Assembly: GCF_000828675.1 (NCBI RefSeq)
Contig: NZ_AP014510.1
Location: forward strand, 2,065,413 to 2,129,412
Direction: 5' to 3'
DNA from: Thermotoga profunda AZM34c06
GTDB taxonomy: Bacteria > Thermotogota > Thermotogae > Thermotogales > DSM-5069
DNA: 64,000 nucleotides
In this document: in pieces, positions 46,574 through 53,790 of the stretch
Position numbering within the stretch: the stretch's first letter is position 1
How the letters are laid out: each line of letters opens with the position of its first letter
The notes under the pieces: model-generated
Seen by the model: the letters and a program-made list of their open reading frames with translations, nothing else
Database searches by the model: none
Told to the model about the DNA's origin: nothing
Position numbers and translations under genes: made by a program

Positions 46574-46603
46574 CATTATACAAAAATTTGTATACTTATA
46601 CAA
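46574..46603 (-). promoter_or_regulatory. Promoter of regulator/island operon
   Basis: On the minus strand TTGTAT (46603-46598), 18-nt spacer, TATAAT (46579-46574), 17 nt before the ATG, with GGAGGG between. The -35 hexamer is itself half of an ATACAA operator repeat. Confidence 0.6.
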
Positions 46604-46635
46604 TAGTTTTTTGATAGAGATACAATAGTTTGTAT
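46578..46635. promoter_or_regulatory. Tandem operators ATACAA-N4-TTGTAT
   Basis: A perfect 16-bp palindrome ATACAAAAATTTGTAT (46578-46593), a half-site ATACAA (46598-46603) and a second palindrome ATACAATAGTTTGTAT (46620-46635). Centres of the two full sites are 42 bp apart, four helical turns. A related AACAA-TAG-TTGTT palindrome lies at 46727-46739, near the divergent operon. They are probable sites for the YheO/DauR-type regulator. Confidence 0.7.
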
Positions 46636-46791
46636 AAAGAAATCCAATGAATAAAATCTCTCTTCCATCAAAAATGAATTTTTTTGGCAAAATCTGCCAT
46701 AAAACCGCCGAATTTGGTCTAAAGTTAACAATAGTTGTTCGTCACTCAAATTTTACTCCTATGAGATAATAAAATTAGAGGAGTGATACCA

Positions 46792-47424
46792 ATGAGAGAA
46801 GAGCTTTACAAATTTAAGTACAAATCCTTGTGCGAGAAAGTTAAGCCAATTCTCGAAAAAAAGCAATTCGAGGTATATATTGTTGAGAATGTCCAGCAGG
46901 CAAAGGAATTGGTGGAAAAACTGATACCAGAGGGATCAGTCGTGAGCTCGGGTGGGTCTCTTACGTTGAGTGACTCTGGGATACTGGACTTATTGAGAAG
47001 TGGAAGGTACAAATTTTTAGATCGTTACACTTCCAGCGACAGAAGAAAAACAGAACTCGAAGCTTTCAACAGTGATTACTATCTTTGTAGTGCAAATGCG
47101 ATTACAATGAATGGTGAACTTGCCTTTATGGATGGCTTTGGCAACAGAGTAGCTTCGGTGACTTATGGGCCAAAGAATGTCATTTTGATTGTGAGTGCAA
47201 ATAAGATCGTGGAGAATCTCGAAGCAGCGAGAGAAAGGATTAGATACATAGCACCTATGAATGCGAAAAGACTTTCTCTTTCAACTCCATGTGCAACTAC
47301 AGGAATTTGCCAAGACTGCGATTCACCACAAAGAATCTGTAGATATTTTCACGTCGTATACGATTCACGCAACTTACCAAAAAGGATAAAAATCATTTTC
47401 GTGCTTGAAGAGCTTGGATTGTGA
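46792..47424 (+). CDS. LUD-domain protein (LutC/YkgG family, DUF162)
   Basis: 210 aa. The segment VSSGGSLTLSDSGILDLL is typical of the LutC/LUD fold. The C-terminal cysteine motif CATTGICQDCDSPQRICRYF is typical of the DUF162 branch and could bind a metal or Fe-S cluster. No LutA or LutB gene is adjacent, so a lactate-oxidation role is not supported. ATG 46792 follows AGAGGAG; GTG 46783 is directly on that site and is rejected. First gene of the plus-strand operon. Confidence 0.85.
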   Translation: MREELYKFKYKSLCEKVKPILEKKQFEVYIVENVQQAKELVEKLIPEGSVVSSGGSLTLSDSGILDLLRSGRYKFLDRYTSSDRRKTELEAFNSDYYLCSANAITMNGELAFMDGFGNRVASVTYGPKNVILIVSANKIVENLEAARERIRYIAPMNAKRLSLSTPCATTGICQDCDSPQRICRYFHVVYDSRNLPKRIKIIFVLEELGL

Positions 47425-47433
47425 GGGAATGCC

Positions 47434-48513
47434 ATGGAAGAAAAATGGTTGAGATTGTATGAGAAACTCGTCAACACCGATACTGGCTTTGATATCAGTC
47501 TTTCAACAAAGTTAGAAAGGACATTTTTTGTAGCCGAAATATTAAATACATATGGTTTTGAAGTACATCAAGAAGAGGCAGCACATGTTGCACTTTCTGG
47601 AGAAGAACCATATTTGACTCTGATAGGACATCTGGACACTGTTTTTAAAGAAGGAGAGTCTAAGACAAGACCATTTCAAATAAAAGAAAATTTAATCTAT
47701 GGACCTGGCGTTTCAGATATGAAAGGTGGAATAATCACCCTGCTTGCAACTGTAGAAGCCGCCAGGAAAAATTCAATCAACAACCTTTGTGTGATACTCA
47801 ATGTTGATGAAGAACTTGGTTCAAAAGTAAGTAGAGAAACTTTTTACAAATATGCAAACAAGAGTGTGTGTTGTCTTTCATTTGAACCCGGTGGCGTGAA
47901 TGGTGAAATTGTTGCGAGTAGAAAAGGTATCGTTTCGATGAATCTGACTGTGAAAGGAAAGAAAGGTCATGCCTCAAGACTCCACGAAGGTGCAAATGCT
48001 TTGGTGGAAGCATGTCGAAAAGTAGATAAGATATATTCTCTAAACGGTGCCTTTGGAGATTTGACGCTAAACCCCACGATAATCAATTCAGGTGAAAAAT
48101 CGAATATCACGCCAGATTTGTGCAACGTATACTTCGATGTGAGATTTTCCACAAAAAACGATCTCGAGAATTGCAGAAAAAGTATCTCAGAAATATGTTC
48201 AGACACTTCAATAGAAGGTACTGTTTGTGAATTTTCTTTTCAAGAGCGAAGGCCGGCGATGGGTTTTCACCCACAAATGAGGACTGCCCTTGAAAAAGCC
48301 TTTGAAAAAATTGGTAGAAGATTTGAGCTACAGCATTCAAGCGGCGGTGCGGACAGTGCATTTTTCTACGAATTCAACGTCCCAACAATCGATGGACTTG
48401 GTATAACAGGTGGGAGATTTCATTCGGAAGAAGAATATGCATTTCTGAATAGTTTTGAGCCAAGGGTTGCGTTGTCTTTAGAAATCCTAAAGTACTTTGA
48501 CCAAAAGAGGTGA
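47434..48513 (+). CDS. M20-family metallopeptidase/deacylase (CPG2/ArgE-like)
   Basis: 359 aa with a di-zinc catalytic domain split by a dimerisation lid. Metal and catalytic residues appear in LIGHLDTVF, YGPGVSDMKGG, VDEELGSK and HSSGGADSAFF. The lid begins around GKKGHASRLHEGANAL. It hydrolyses an amide, as do glutamate carboxypeptidase or acetylornithine deacetylase; the substrate is undetermined. It is 9 nt after the LUD gene. Confidence 0.9.
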   Translation: MEEKWLRLYEKLVNTDTGFDISLSTKLERTFFVAEILNTYGFEVHQEEAAHVALSGEEPYLTLIGHLDTVFKEGESKTRPFQIKENLIYGPGVSDMKGGIITLLATVEAARKNSINNLCVILNVDEELGSKVSRETFYKYANKSVCCLSFEPGGVNGEIVASRKGIVSMNLTVKGKKGHASRLHEGANALVEACRKVDKIYSLNGAFGDLTLNPTIINSGEKSNITPDLCNVYFDVRFSTKNDLENCRKSISEICSDTSIEGTVCEFSFQERRPAMGFHPQMRTALEKAFEKIGRRFELQHSSGGADSAFFYEFNVPTIDGLGITGGRFHSEEEYAFLNSFEPRVALSLEILKYFDQKR

Positions 48514-48517
48514 TTAA

Positions 48518-49900
48518 ATGAAATTTGTAGATACAACCCTGAGAGATGGTCATCAATCACTCATAGCTACCAGGATGTCAACAAAGGATATGATACCAGT
48601 TCTTGAAGCTATGGACAAAGTCGGTTTCTACTCCATGGAAATGTGGGGTGGAGCCACTTTTGACGTGGCAGTAAGGTTCTTAAATGAAGATCCGTGGGAA
48701 AGATTGAGAAAGATTAGAGAAAAGATCAAGAACACAAAACTCCAAATGTTACTCCGTGGGCAAAACCTGGTTGGTTATCGTCATTATGCAGATGATACCG
48801 TAAGACTCTTTGTTAGAAAAATGGTGGAAAATGGCATAGATATAATAAGAATCTTCGATGCCCTGAATGACGAAAGAAATTTATTGATTGCAATCGATGA
48901 AGCCAAGAAAATGAAAGCACATGTACAAGGTGCGATTTCTTATACAGTCAGTCCTGTGCATACTCTGGATTATTATCTGAATTATGCAAGGAAGTTGGTA
49001 GAGCTTGGTGTCGATTCAATTTGTATAAAGGACATGGCAGGATTATTAACACCAAAAGAAGCCTTTGAACTTGTCAATTCATTGAAAAAGCAATTTTCTT
49101 TACCAATCGATGTTCACTCACATTGCACCTGTGGACTCGCAATCGCAAGTTATCAAGCTGCTCTTGATGCAGGTGCAGATATTATCGATACAGCTCTCTC
49201 GCCTTTCGCACTCGGTACTTCTCAACCACCATTCGAACCATTTTATTACTCTTTGAGCAAGCAAGGAATAGTACCACCTCCAGACTGGGAAACACTCAAC
49301 TTTTTGATTGAGTATTTCACAAAAGTGAGGGAAAAATATTCAGCCTTTGATGTAAAAATGACCACCATTGACCCAAAAATACTCTATGCACAAGTCCCTG
49401 GCGGTATGTATTCAAATATGGTAAAACAACTTCAAGAACAAAAGATGTCCCATAAAATGAAGGAAGTACTCGAGGAAATTCCAAAGGTTCAGAGAGATCT
49501 TGGTTATCCACCACTCGTTACACCCACAAGTCAAATAGTTGGTGTCCAAGCCGTCTTGAACGTGATGACAGGTGAAAGATATTCGAAGGTGACCAAAGAA
49601 GTCAAGGAATACGTGAAAGGTTTCTACGGTCGACCCCCAGCACCAATCGATCCTGAATTGGTAAAAAAGATACTCGGCGATGAAAAACCAATCGATGTTC
49701 GACCTGGAGAAATCATTCCGCCAGAGGTGGAAAAGTCAAAAGAAGAACTCGGTTTGCTTGCGAAAAACGATGAAGATGTTTTGATATACATAATACTCGG
49801 TGAAGTGGGAAAAAAATACTTACAAAAACGCTATGTCGATCAATTGAAAATCGATTTTGATCTTCTCAAAGAATTCGAGGCGCCCGTTTATCCAGTATGA
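48518..49900 (+). CDS. Biotin-dependent carboxyltransferase subunit (PycB/OadA-like), no biotin domain
   Basis: 460 aa. A DRE-TIM metallolyase barrel starts FVDTTLRDGHQSLIATRM, with metal ligands in IDVHSHCTCG and the catalytic lysine in DSICIKDMAGLL. A conserved carboxylase domain follows (to about 440). No C-terminal biotinylation motif (AMKM type) is present, so the biotin carrier must be a separate protein. It transfers CO2 between carboxybiotin and pyruvate/oxaloacetate. Its ATGA stop overlaps the next gene. Confidence 0.93.
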   Translation: MKFVDTTLRDGHQSLIATRMSTKDMIPVLEAMDKVGFYSMEMWGGATFDVAVRFLNEDPWERLRKIREKIKNTKLQMLLRGQNLVGYRHYADDTVRLFVRKMVENGIDIIRIFDALNDERNLLIAIDEAKKMKAHVQGAISYTVSPVHTLDYYLNYARKLVELGVDSICIKDMAGLLTPKEAFELVNSLKKQFSLPIDVHSHCTCGLAIASYQAALDAGADIIDTALSPFALGTSQPPFEPFYYSLSKQGIVPPPDWETLNFLIEYFTKVREKYSAFDVKMTTIDPKILYAQVPGGMYSNMVKQLQEQKMSHKMKEVLEEIPKVQRDLGYPPLVTPTSQIVGVQAVLNVMTGERYSKVTKEVKEYVKGFYGRPPAPIDPELVKKILGDEKPIDVRPGEIIPPEVEKSKEELGLLAKNDEDVLIYIILGEVGKKYLQKRYVDQLKIDFDLLKEFEAPVYPV

Positions 49901-50703
49901 TCATCGGTACGGGTGTAGATGTTGTAGAGATCGAAAGAATAAACGAAAATATCAGTAAAAAGATCCTGGGACCAAGGGAACTGAAGGAATTCGAGCAAAT
50001 CAAAGACAAAAAAACATACCTTGCCAGTCGTTTTGCGGCAAAAGAAGCATTTTCAAAAGCCCTTGGTACTGGGATTAGAAATCTTTCTTTCAAAGACATA
50101 GAAATTATTCACAACAGCTATGGAAAGCCCGTGTTGGTTTTTCACAGAGATTTTACCTTCAACTTTGCCCATTTGAGCATTGCACACGATCATTTAGCTT
50201 TCGCACAAGTTATCCTCGAGAGACGTTATGGAAAGGTTTATATAGGCATTGGCTCCAATATTGGCAACAGATTGAAAAACATTCAAAAGGCTTGTGATTT
50301 ACTAAAGATCTCTGGCATCGATATTGTTAGAAAATCATCAATTTATGAAACTAAACCATACGGTGTGACAGATCAACCAGAATTTCTCAACTGTGTTGTT
50401 GAAGTGAATACACATCTAACACCTCACAATTTGCTCAAATTACTTTTGCAAATAGAACAAACTATGGGTAGAGTCAGGGAAAAAAGATGGGGACCAAGAA
50501 TAATAGATTTGGATATACTCTTGTTTGGCAATATCGTATATGAATCTGACAATCTATTAGTACCACATTACGATATGACCAACAGGCAGTTTGTCATACT
50601 CCCACTTTTAGAAATAGATGCCCAAGATCATCCAATCGAGGTCGATCTGAGAAGATTTTTGAAAGAAGGTGAAGGGTGCAAATTGATTACGAGCAATTGG
50701 TAA
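49897..50703 (+). CDS. Holo-ACP synthase fused to HPPK (AcpS-FolK)
   Basis: 268 aa in one frame. Residues 1-109 are a complete AcpS 4'-phosphopantetheinyl transferase (MIIGTGVDVVEIERI with the metal Asp, then RFAAKEAFSKALGTG with the Glu). Residues 111-268 are 6-hydroxymethyl-dihydropterin pyrophosphokinase (YIGIGSNIGNRL, QPEFLNCVVEV and RWGPRIIDLDILLFGN). No stop, frame change or internal ribosome site separates them. One protein would thus serve fatty-acid carrier activation and folate synthesis. The ATG overlaps the transcarboxylase stop. Confidence 0.92.
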   Translation: MIIGTGVDVVEIERINENISKKILGPRELKEFEQIKDKKTYLASRFAAKEAFSKALGTGIRNLSFKDIEIIHNSYGKPVLVFHRDFTFNFAHLSIAHDHLAFAQVILERRYGKVYIGIGSNIGNRLKNIQKACDLLKISGIDIVRKSSIYETKPYGVTDQPEFLNCVVEVNTHLTPHNLLKLLLQIEQTMGRVREKRWGPRIIDLDILLFGNIVYESDNLLVPHYDMTNRQFVILPLLEIDAQDHPIEVDLRRFLKEGEGCKLITSNW

Positions 50704-50996
50704 AACAAATAAATTCTATAGAAGAGCAAATAGATAACTCGATAGAAAATCAAGAATACGAAAAACTATTACCACTTCTTGAGAAACGTGAACAAATAAT
50801 CAGATCTTTTGAAAAGATAGACCAAAAACTCGCACAATCTATATTAGAAGCAGACAAAAAAAGAATCCAAAAAATTAAATCCCAAATGGAAAAACTCGCC
50901 GATGATGCAATTCAGATGAAAAAATCACAGATAGCCATAAAAAGCTACAAGGATTTTACTCAAGCCCAAGGCACAAGGCTGGACAAAAAAATGTAG
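50676..50996 (+). CDS. Small coiled-coil protein
   Basis: 106 aa, starting at GTG 50676 inside the end of the AcpS-FolK gene. Heptad-rich helices run throughout (EEQIDNSIENQEYEKLLPLL; DKKRIQKIKSQMEKLADDA). It is FliT-like in size and composition, but no flagellar genes are nearby and the assignment is not safe. Last gene before a strong terminator. Confidence 0.65.
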   Translation: MQIDYEQLVKQINSIEEQIDNSIENQEYEKLLPLLEKREQIIRSFEKIDQKLAQSILEADKKRIQKIKSQMEKLADDAIQMKKSQIAIKSYKDFTQAQGTRLDKKM

Positions 50997-51021
50997 AAAG
51001 GGCGCTTTCGCGCCCTTTTTT
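50997..51021. terminator. Bidirectional terminator
   Basis: Nine-bp stem AAAGGGCGC / GCGCCCTTT with a TTTC loop, continuing into TTT. It ends the LUD-to-coiled-coil operon and, on the other strand, glutamate dehydrogenase. Confidence 0.9.
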
Positions 51022-52271
51022 CATGGATAAATACCTCTTAGTTTTACTGCTTGAGCTACTCTATCGATTGCGACTATATAAGCCGCGGTCCTGAAATCTA
51101 CATTGTATTTTTCCTTTGTTTTTGCCACTTCAGCAAACGCAGCCTTCATCATTTTTGTGAGCTTTGATCTTATATCATCAAGATCCCAGAAGAATGATTG
51201 CAAATCTTGGACCCATTCAAAATAAGAAACGGTCACTCCGCCTGCATTGGCGAGAATATCTGGAATGATAGTAACGCCTTTTGATAAGAGTATCCTATCT
51301 GCTTCGGGTGTTACTGGTCCATTTGCCCCTTCAACGATGAGTTTTGCCTTGACTTTGTCAGCATTCTTTTCCGTGATGGCGTTTTCCAATGCAGCAGGGA
51401 CCAATATATCCACATCAAGTTCGAGAAGTTCTTCATGTTTTATCTTCTTTCCTTTTGGATACCCATCGATGAACCCATTGTGACTGTCTCTGTAAGCAAT
51501 CAAATCGTTGATATCCAAACCATTGGGATCATAATAAGCTGCAGATACATCACTTACAGCAACTATCTTTGCTTTGAAATCATCGTGCAAAACCTTTGCA
51601 GAGAAAGAACCAACATTTCCAAAACCTTGTACTGCCACAGTTGCTTTAGAAATATCCTTTCCCAAAACCTTGCACGCCTCTGCAGCTGTTACAGCCACAC
51701 CACGCCCTGTGGCTTCATTTCTTCCGACCGATCCTCCTATTTCCACAGGTTTTCCAGTTACAACACCTAATGCAGGATAACCTGAATGCATTGTGTAAGT
51801 GTCAACATACCACGCCATAACCTGGGCATTTGTGTTCACATCTGGGGCTGGAATATCTTTTTTCTCGCCTATGAAATTGGCTATTTCATAGAAAAATCTC
51901 CTTGAGAGCCTTTCTAATTCATGCTTTGAAAGTTTAGCTGGATCTACCTTTACTCCACCTTTTCCTCCACCGTATGGGAGATTCAAGAGTGAACATTTCC
52001 ATGTCATCCAGAACGCCAACGTTTGTACCTCATCGAGTGTAACATCGGGATGATATCTTATACCACCCTTTGCTGGACCTCTGGCTGTGTTGTGCTGGCA
52101 GCGATACCCTGTGAACATTTCCACTCTACCATCATCCATCACAACTGGAAATTCAACAATCAAAGTGCGCTGGGGTCTTTCGAGGAACTTTCTAATGTTT
52201 GGATCGAGTTTCATGATATCTGCAGCATGTCCAAAAACCTCAAGCGCCTGTTGATATAATGATTTAGCCAT
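51021..52271 (-). CDS. gdhA: Glutamate dehydrogenase
   Basis: Hexameric NAD(P)-dependent oxidative deamination of glutamate, 416 aa, the length of the Thermotoga enzyme. It has the active-site stretch NLPYGGGKGGVKVDP with the catalytic lysine, PAPDVNTN, and the Rossmann motif VAVQGFGNVGSFSAKVL. ATG 52271 is 7 nt after AAGGAGG; the earlier in-frame start at 52307 is rejected. It is monocistronic. An imperfect palindrome GTGAA-N4-TTCAC (52330-52343) upstream may be an operator. Together with the amino-acid systems nearby it suggests a peptide- and amino-acid-fermenting lifestyle. Confidence 0.97.
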   Translation of the reverse strand: MAKSLYQQALEVFGHAADIMKLDPNIRKFLERPQRTLIVEFPVVMDDGRVEMFTGYRCQHNTARGPAKGGIRYHPDVTLDEVQTLAFWMTWKCSLLNLPYGGGKGGVKVDPAKLSKHELERLSRRFFYEIANFIGEKKDIPAPDVNTNAQVMAWYVDTYTMHSGYPALGVVTGKPVEIGGSVGRNEATGRGVAVTAAEACKVLGKDISKATVAVQGFGNVGSFSAKVLHDDFKAKIVAVSDVSAAYYDPNGLDINDLIAYRDSHNGFIDGYPKGKKIKHEELLELDVDILVPAALENAITEKNADKVKAKLIVEGANGPVTPEADRILLSKGVTIIPDILANAGGVTVSYFEWVQDLQSFFWDLDDIRSKLTKMMKAAFAEVAKTKEKYNVDFRTAAYIVAIDRVAQAVKLRGIYP

Positions 52272-52495
52272 GAAAAATCCTCCTTTCACGTAGGTTGAAA
52301 AATTCAAATCCTCATCGAGTCAAGAATTAGTGAACTACTTCACATTTTTTATTTTAACACCTCCTGTTTAAGGAAGAAACCGTCACAAACCAATGATTTT
52401 GGGACCAAAAAGCCAGCTAATTCCAAAAAAACATGGTTTGCTCGTTTATACACACTAAATCACAAGTATGCATGACTATGCATACTGGAAAAATA

Positions 52496-52527
52496 AAAGC
52501 CCACCGAGAAGGTGGGCTTTAAGAAAC
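52496..52527 (-). terminator. Terminator of symporter/HMGL operon
   Basis: Ten-bp stem AAAGCCCACC / GGTGGGCTTT with a GAGAA loop, followed on the minus strand by TATTTTT. It lies just past the HMGL-family stop. Confidence 0.88.
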
Positions 52528-52537
52528 TATTTGAAAT

Positions 52538-53785
52538 TCACTCAAGGACAAGTTTAATGATCTTATCAATCTGGTCGTCATCCAAATGATTTTTGAGTAC
52601 TATACTCTGCTTTTTGACCCTCATCAATATTTCCTCTATCTGCGCATCAGTTGCTTTTAAACCTTTTTTCTGTAAATAGAGTTTGATAAAAGCCCTGCCA
52701 CTTTTTTTACCACCCACGTATTTGAGTTCCCTTCCAAAAAACTTTGGATTATATGGAAACATTGAATAATCAATACCTGTTCCCTTACTCATTTTTTCGT
52801 TTGCATCTATCACTATGCCAGACTCACTGTAGAATATCTTTTCACCAACAATCGGTTTATTTGGTGCAACGTGTACTTTTGATATCTCTTGAATAAGTCT
52901 TGAAATCTTCCAAAGTTCTGTACAATCAATGCCTGTCTCTAAACCGAGAATCATTTCCAATCCAGCTATTACTTCTTCCGTTGAAGCATTACCAGTTCTT
53001 TCACCAAGACAATTAAAAGACGTTTCAACTGCTTCTGCCCCGGATGCCACCGCCATGAGTGCTGTGGCTGTTGCCAGCCCATAATCGTTGTGCACATGTA
53101 TGGCAAGGGGAACACTCGGAAACCATTCTTTCATCTTTCTAACTAAGAAATTCACCGTGAAAGGATGGGCCTGACCAAATGTATCAGATATACCTATCTG
53201 GTCAATCTCTACATTTTTCAAAAGTTCTGTATAAACTGTCTTTATCCATTCAAGGTTGTTGATTCTGAAAGTATCCCATCCACAAAACTCAACAAACAAC
53301 CCAAATTCTTTTGCAAGTTTTGCCCCTTTAATAATTTTGTTGATGAATTCTTTTGAATCAAGACCTAAAACATGTTTCACAAAATACGGATTGATACCGG
53401 TTTCATAGAATAGGCCATCAGCACCACACTCTGCGGCAAGTTTTACATCTTCTTCCATGATTCTTGCAAGGGCTATTTTTTTTGCCTTGAGATTCATTTT
53501 CGACAGCCTTTTGAATGCCCTTTGATCTTCTTCAGAAACTGCAGGTGTTCCTATCTCAATCATCTGAACGCCGATTCTATCGAGTTCTTGAGCTATGAAA
53601 ACCTTTTCGTCTTCTGTGAACACAACACCTGCCATCTGTTCGCCATCTCTGAGAGTTACATCATGGATCAAAACCTTATCTGGTAGATGCATCTTCGAGC
53701 GTACCTCTGGATGAAAATTCAAAGGTGAAACCCAACTGTCCTTTAGAACAAACGGCTTACAACCTTCTAACTCATCAAAATGCAT
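52538..53785 (-). CDS. Isopropylmalate/homocitrate/citramalate synthase-family enzyme (DRE-TIM)
   Basis: 415 aa. It has the barrel signature IHDVTLRDGEQMAGV, metal ligands in LAIHVHNDYGLATATA and the flap segment FNCLGERTGNASTEEV. The HMGL-like synthase condenses an acetyl-CoA with a 2-oxo acid. The LeuA regulatory domain is absent, as in homocitrate synthase NifV. Context with a cyclase-family hydrolase, symporter and GntR regulator argues for a catabolic or salvage role rather than leucine synthesis. ATG 53785 is 9 nt after AAGGAG, which lies over the symporter stop. Confidence 0.85.
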   Translation of the reverse strand: MHFDELEGCKPFVLKDSWVSPLNFHPEVRSKMHLPDKVLIHDVTLRDGEQMAGVVFTEDEKVFIAQELDRIGVQMIEIGTPAVSEEDQRAFKRLSKMNLKAKKIALARIMEEDVKLAAECGADGLFYETGINPYFVKHVLGLDSKEFINKIIKGAKLAKEFGLFVEFCGWDTFRINNLEWIKTVYTELLKNVEIDQIGISDTFGQAHPFTVNFLVRKMKEWFPSVPLAIHVHNDYGLATATALMAVASGAEAVETSFNCLGERTGNASTEEVIAGLEMILGLETGIDCTELWKISRLIQEISKVHVAPNKPIVGEKIFYSESGIVIDANEKMSKGTGIDYSMFPYNPKFFGRELKYVGGKKSGRAFIKLYLQKKGLKATDAQIEEILMRVKKQSIVLKNHLDDDQIDKIIKLVLE

Positions 53786-53790
53786 TTCTA

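Noticed and set aside
46685-46699. TGGCA-AAATC-TGCCA hairpin as a terminator
   Set aside because: Five-bp stem without a T-run in either direction; it may be an operator but there is no supporting evidence.
46558-46791. Cobalamin riboswitch controlling the island
   Set aside because: No B12-box-like segment is visible; the region is explained by operators and promoters.
49897-50703. Two separate genes acpS and folK
   Set aside because: There is no stop or frame change between the domains and no in-frame start with a ribosome site at the junction.
52440-52495. Short repeats around TATGCATGACTATGCATAC upstream of gdhA as a CRISPR or att site
   Set aside because: Only one overlapping pair, no regular spacing and no associated genes.
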